A stretch of 64,000 nt of DNA. Origin: Sipunculus nudus. Its lineage: Eukaryota; Annelida; Sipuncula; Golfingiida; Sipunculidae. Positions 61,404 through 64,000 of the stretch are shown in pieces. The stretch lies in the NCBI GenBank assembly GCA_026874595.1, contig CM049316.1, forward strand, positions 46,143,695 to 46,207,694, in the 5' to 3' direction. A model generated the notes under the pieces. The model saw only the letters and a list, made by a program, of their open reading frames with translations. It was not told the origin of the DNA and did no database searches. The position numbers and the translations under genes are program-made. Numbering within the stretch: position 1 is the first letter of the stretch; the number at the start of each line of letters is the position of its first letter.

Positions 61404-64000
61404 ATTTTTAAAATTGAATATTGATCCTTTTAAGTCCTGCATATCTACCTTAGTCATTATGATTTCAGCAAATTGGACATTTCGGACCTGCAAGTTTCAG
61501 ACTAGGACATTTTAAAACTAAAATATGGGTAGTCAACAAGCGACTGTGTATCCGCAGAAATCAGGGTGGGACGGGTGAAGTGAGGGATGGATTAAGTGGC
61601 AAGGGGAAATAGAGTGAGGTGTGTTGCATAATAGCCTGGATGTCTGCAGCCGAAATGTGTATGTAGGTTGCGCCACCTACCTCAAAATCCAGAAAGCTGT
61701 CCAAGATGTATAAACATGCAAAATTTTAGGCAGATAAGTCAAACCACTACTGAGATATGAGTGATTTTAGCCCATGGCACAAGAACAGACAGACGCTGTG
61801 CAAAAATGGTGGCAATTTGGTCCACCAGTTTTGCGTATGATAAAGAGCTATGTGAGCAAAATTTTTGCCAAATCGGTCAAATGGTTCCTGAGATATGAGC
61901 TTGGATGTCTGCAGCGTAAATTTGAATGTAGGTGGCGCCACCTGTCATTAAACAAGAAAGTAGTCAAGGATGTATAAACCTGCAAAATTTCAGGTGGATA
62001 AGTCAAACCACTGCCCAGATATGAGTAATTTTATCCCAAGGCCGATGAACAGATGGACGCTGTGCAAAAATGGTTGCGGGTGGTGCCACCAGTCTTGTAA
62101 ACTATAAAGCTACCCGATATGTATAAACATACCCAATTTTAGGCTGATGTATCAAGTTCCTCTGTAGAAATAAGCAGGTGCATACACTGCAAAAGTCAAT
62201 GTAGGTGGCACCACCTGTCTTGTAAATAAGAATACCATCAAAGACGCATAGACAGGTATAAGTCCATACATCAAACTTCCCCAGAGTTTGAAGCACTGGG
62301 CTGACAAGGCTTAGGTGAGTAAGGCATTTGCCCCCGAGTGACCTGTGACAAATTGCTGCCTCAAGCTACTGCACTGAGTGAACTCTGGACCTGCACCTGG
62401 CTAGACTGAGTGAACTTTTGACCTGTACCAGGCTTCACTGAGTGAACTCTTGACCTGTTGCATATTCTGACACAGTTGGCAGTCTGCCAAAGCTATAAAT
62501 AGATTCAGGCTGAACTTTGGTGCTAAATATGATGCAGTGAGCAGTCTGCCAAAGCTATAAATAGAATGCAGCTACTGCACCGAGTGAACTCTTGACCTAT
62601 ACTCGTGAACTCCTGGCACTGTGCCAAAACTATTTATAGAGCTGACATCATCTTGGCTAATGGCCAACATCAAGGCACTGGCATCTGTCAATGGTAAACC
62701 AAGTGCTGCCATCTGTACACAAAAGTGGTCCCTACTTGAAATAACTTTGAAATTTATTTTCCTTATACAAAATGCTTTTCAGCTGACTTTTTATAAAAAA
62801 AAGAAATCAGGAATATATGTAAAATTATTACGTATGCATACTGAATGCAAAATTAAAATACAGATATATATCATTGATGGCAAATTCTTGAATTAAGTTG
62901 AGTAGGGATACCAATAATTATAATCCATGTACAGTCGTCTTTGTAAAGCCACAGAGAGCTGAATATCCATGATTGTAACATTGCATGGTATGATGAATAA
63001 CTTAAACCATAAATCAAAATTTTTTAAAAGCTTTTAAAAAAACTTTTTTGTCAATATTAACCAAATATAACCTGAAATCTAAATGTCTAGTGGCATGATG
63101 TAATAGATGCTGATAAACTGGTGCCAGGCTAGATGTAACAGCATCACACAGCTAACATATATGGTAAAATGACTCAATTCAATCTCCATAGTTCAGCCAA
63201 AAATCATTCATGTGGAACCATTAATGACAATTATTATAAGAATTGTTGTTGGGATTATTCTTGTAAAATATTTAACAAACTGGCTTCCGTGGCATCAGTC
63301 GAAAAACGTTTTGCAAGTTTATAACTCATATAGGAAGATACAGCAAACTGGCTAAGTTCAGCTTCCCTTATAGCCAAAAAGCACTGAACCCAAATCATTT
63401 GAACAAACTTGAATTATCAACATCTGAGGATAATTAATGTGTGAGATTTAAGAATTTGGCCCAGTGGTTTTTGAGAAGAAGATCTTTGTAGCCACTGAGC
63501 TAAAATGGGCTGTTATGGCATATGACTAAATTCAGCTTCCCATAACTTAGCCAAAAGTCACTGAAAAGAGACCATTTGAACAAACTTCAGAAAGCACTAC
63601 CCTAGGATCATTTCTGTGCGATATTAAACATTTTGGCCATATGGTTTAAGAGAAGAAGTTTTTTGTAGCCCTCAGTGTGATACAGGCACTAATGACCCCG
63701 TACAAAAAAGGCCCATGCAGGTGGCGCCACCAATACCTCAATTTAAGATATGACATATGTGACCAACATTGGCATAAAATTTGGTGATGATAGCTCCAGC
63801 CGTTTCTGAGATTTAAATTTTAATATGCTTTTTTGCACAGTTAACAAAGTTCAACCTCCTGTAACTCGGCCAAAAATCTCCAAACTGGAACCATTCGAAC
63901 AAACTTGAGAAAGATTGTTCCAGGGATCATTTCTGTGAAATATTGGACAATTTGGCTGTACAGTTTCGGAGAAGAAGATTTTTAAAGCTTTTTTAGCTTT
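61404..64000 (+). repeat. Composite repeats to window end
   Basis: Palindromic units at 61665 (GGTTGCGCCACC), 61931-61942 (perfect), 62080, 62208 and 63720-63731 (perfect), with CTGTGCAAAAATGG and AGATATGAG landmarks. 62080-62590 parallels 36.7-37.3 kb, and 62935-64000 parallels parts of 38.1-38.8 kb. No gene. Confidence 0.78.

Overview
This is animal nuclear DNA: intron-containing genes with GT-AG splice sites, an LTR retrotransposon, (TA)n and (CT)n microsatellites and many dispersed repeats, with no prokaryotic gene density. Intron style, a Ty3/gypsy element, Helentron/pearl-like repeats with internal tandem monomers, and repeated TGACCTTGA-type motifs fit a marine invertebrate, most plausibly a mollusc. 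The phylum is inferred, not proven.

Layout. (1) 1-7919 is a Ty3/gypsy retrotransposon, complete except for the start of its 5' LTR. Its Gag begins with an RNA-recognition motif. The LTRs are almost identical but the coding region has several breaks. (2) 7.9-19.8 kb is repeat-rich and intergenic. It is dominated by a composite element (11551-17307) with ~166-bp and ~337-bp tandem monomers and a recent 1010-bp higher-order duplication. (3) 20071-28490, minus strand, is a complete eight-exon gene for a thiopurine S-methyltransferase-like protein (238 codons), assembled here from splice sites. No exon is long enough to stand out as an ORF. Its introns hold a Mutator-like element six bases into one intron, a long-TIR element near an acceptor, and a poly(A) insertion that duplicated an exon/intron boundary. 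(4) 28.5-53.9 kb has no gene I can name. It holds two Harbinger-type MITE copies, several palindrome-ended repeats, a template-switch-like R-D-R duplication, microsatellites and a promoter-like CCAAT/GC/TATA cluster near 52.2-52.8 kb. (5) 53989-57768, minus strand, holds the last five exons of a PRP4 kinase gene (PRPF4B), with the upstream exons outside the window. (6) 57.8-64 kb is again repeats, within the next PRPF4B intron.

The main unusual system is a modular non-autonomous repeat superfamily. It has palindromic 5' heads of at least three types, internal monomers carrying a perfect 12-bp palindrome (GGTGGCGCCACC), GAC-rich blocks, and a 3' stem-loop followed by CTAAAAA. This is Helitron/Helentron-like. 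Older monomers contain consensus estrogen-response-element palindromes, two of them inside a PRPF4B intron.

The two genes act in separate pathways: S-adenosylmethionine-dependent methyl transfer in the cytosol, and spliceosome-associated phosphorylation in the nucleus. They share only strand and repeat environment.
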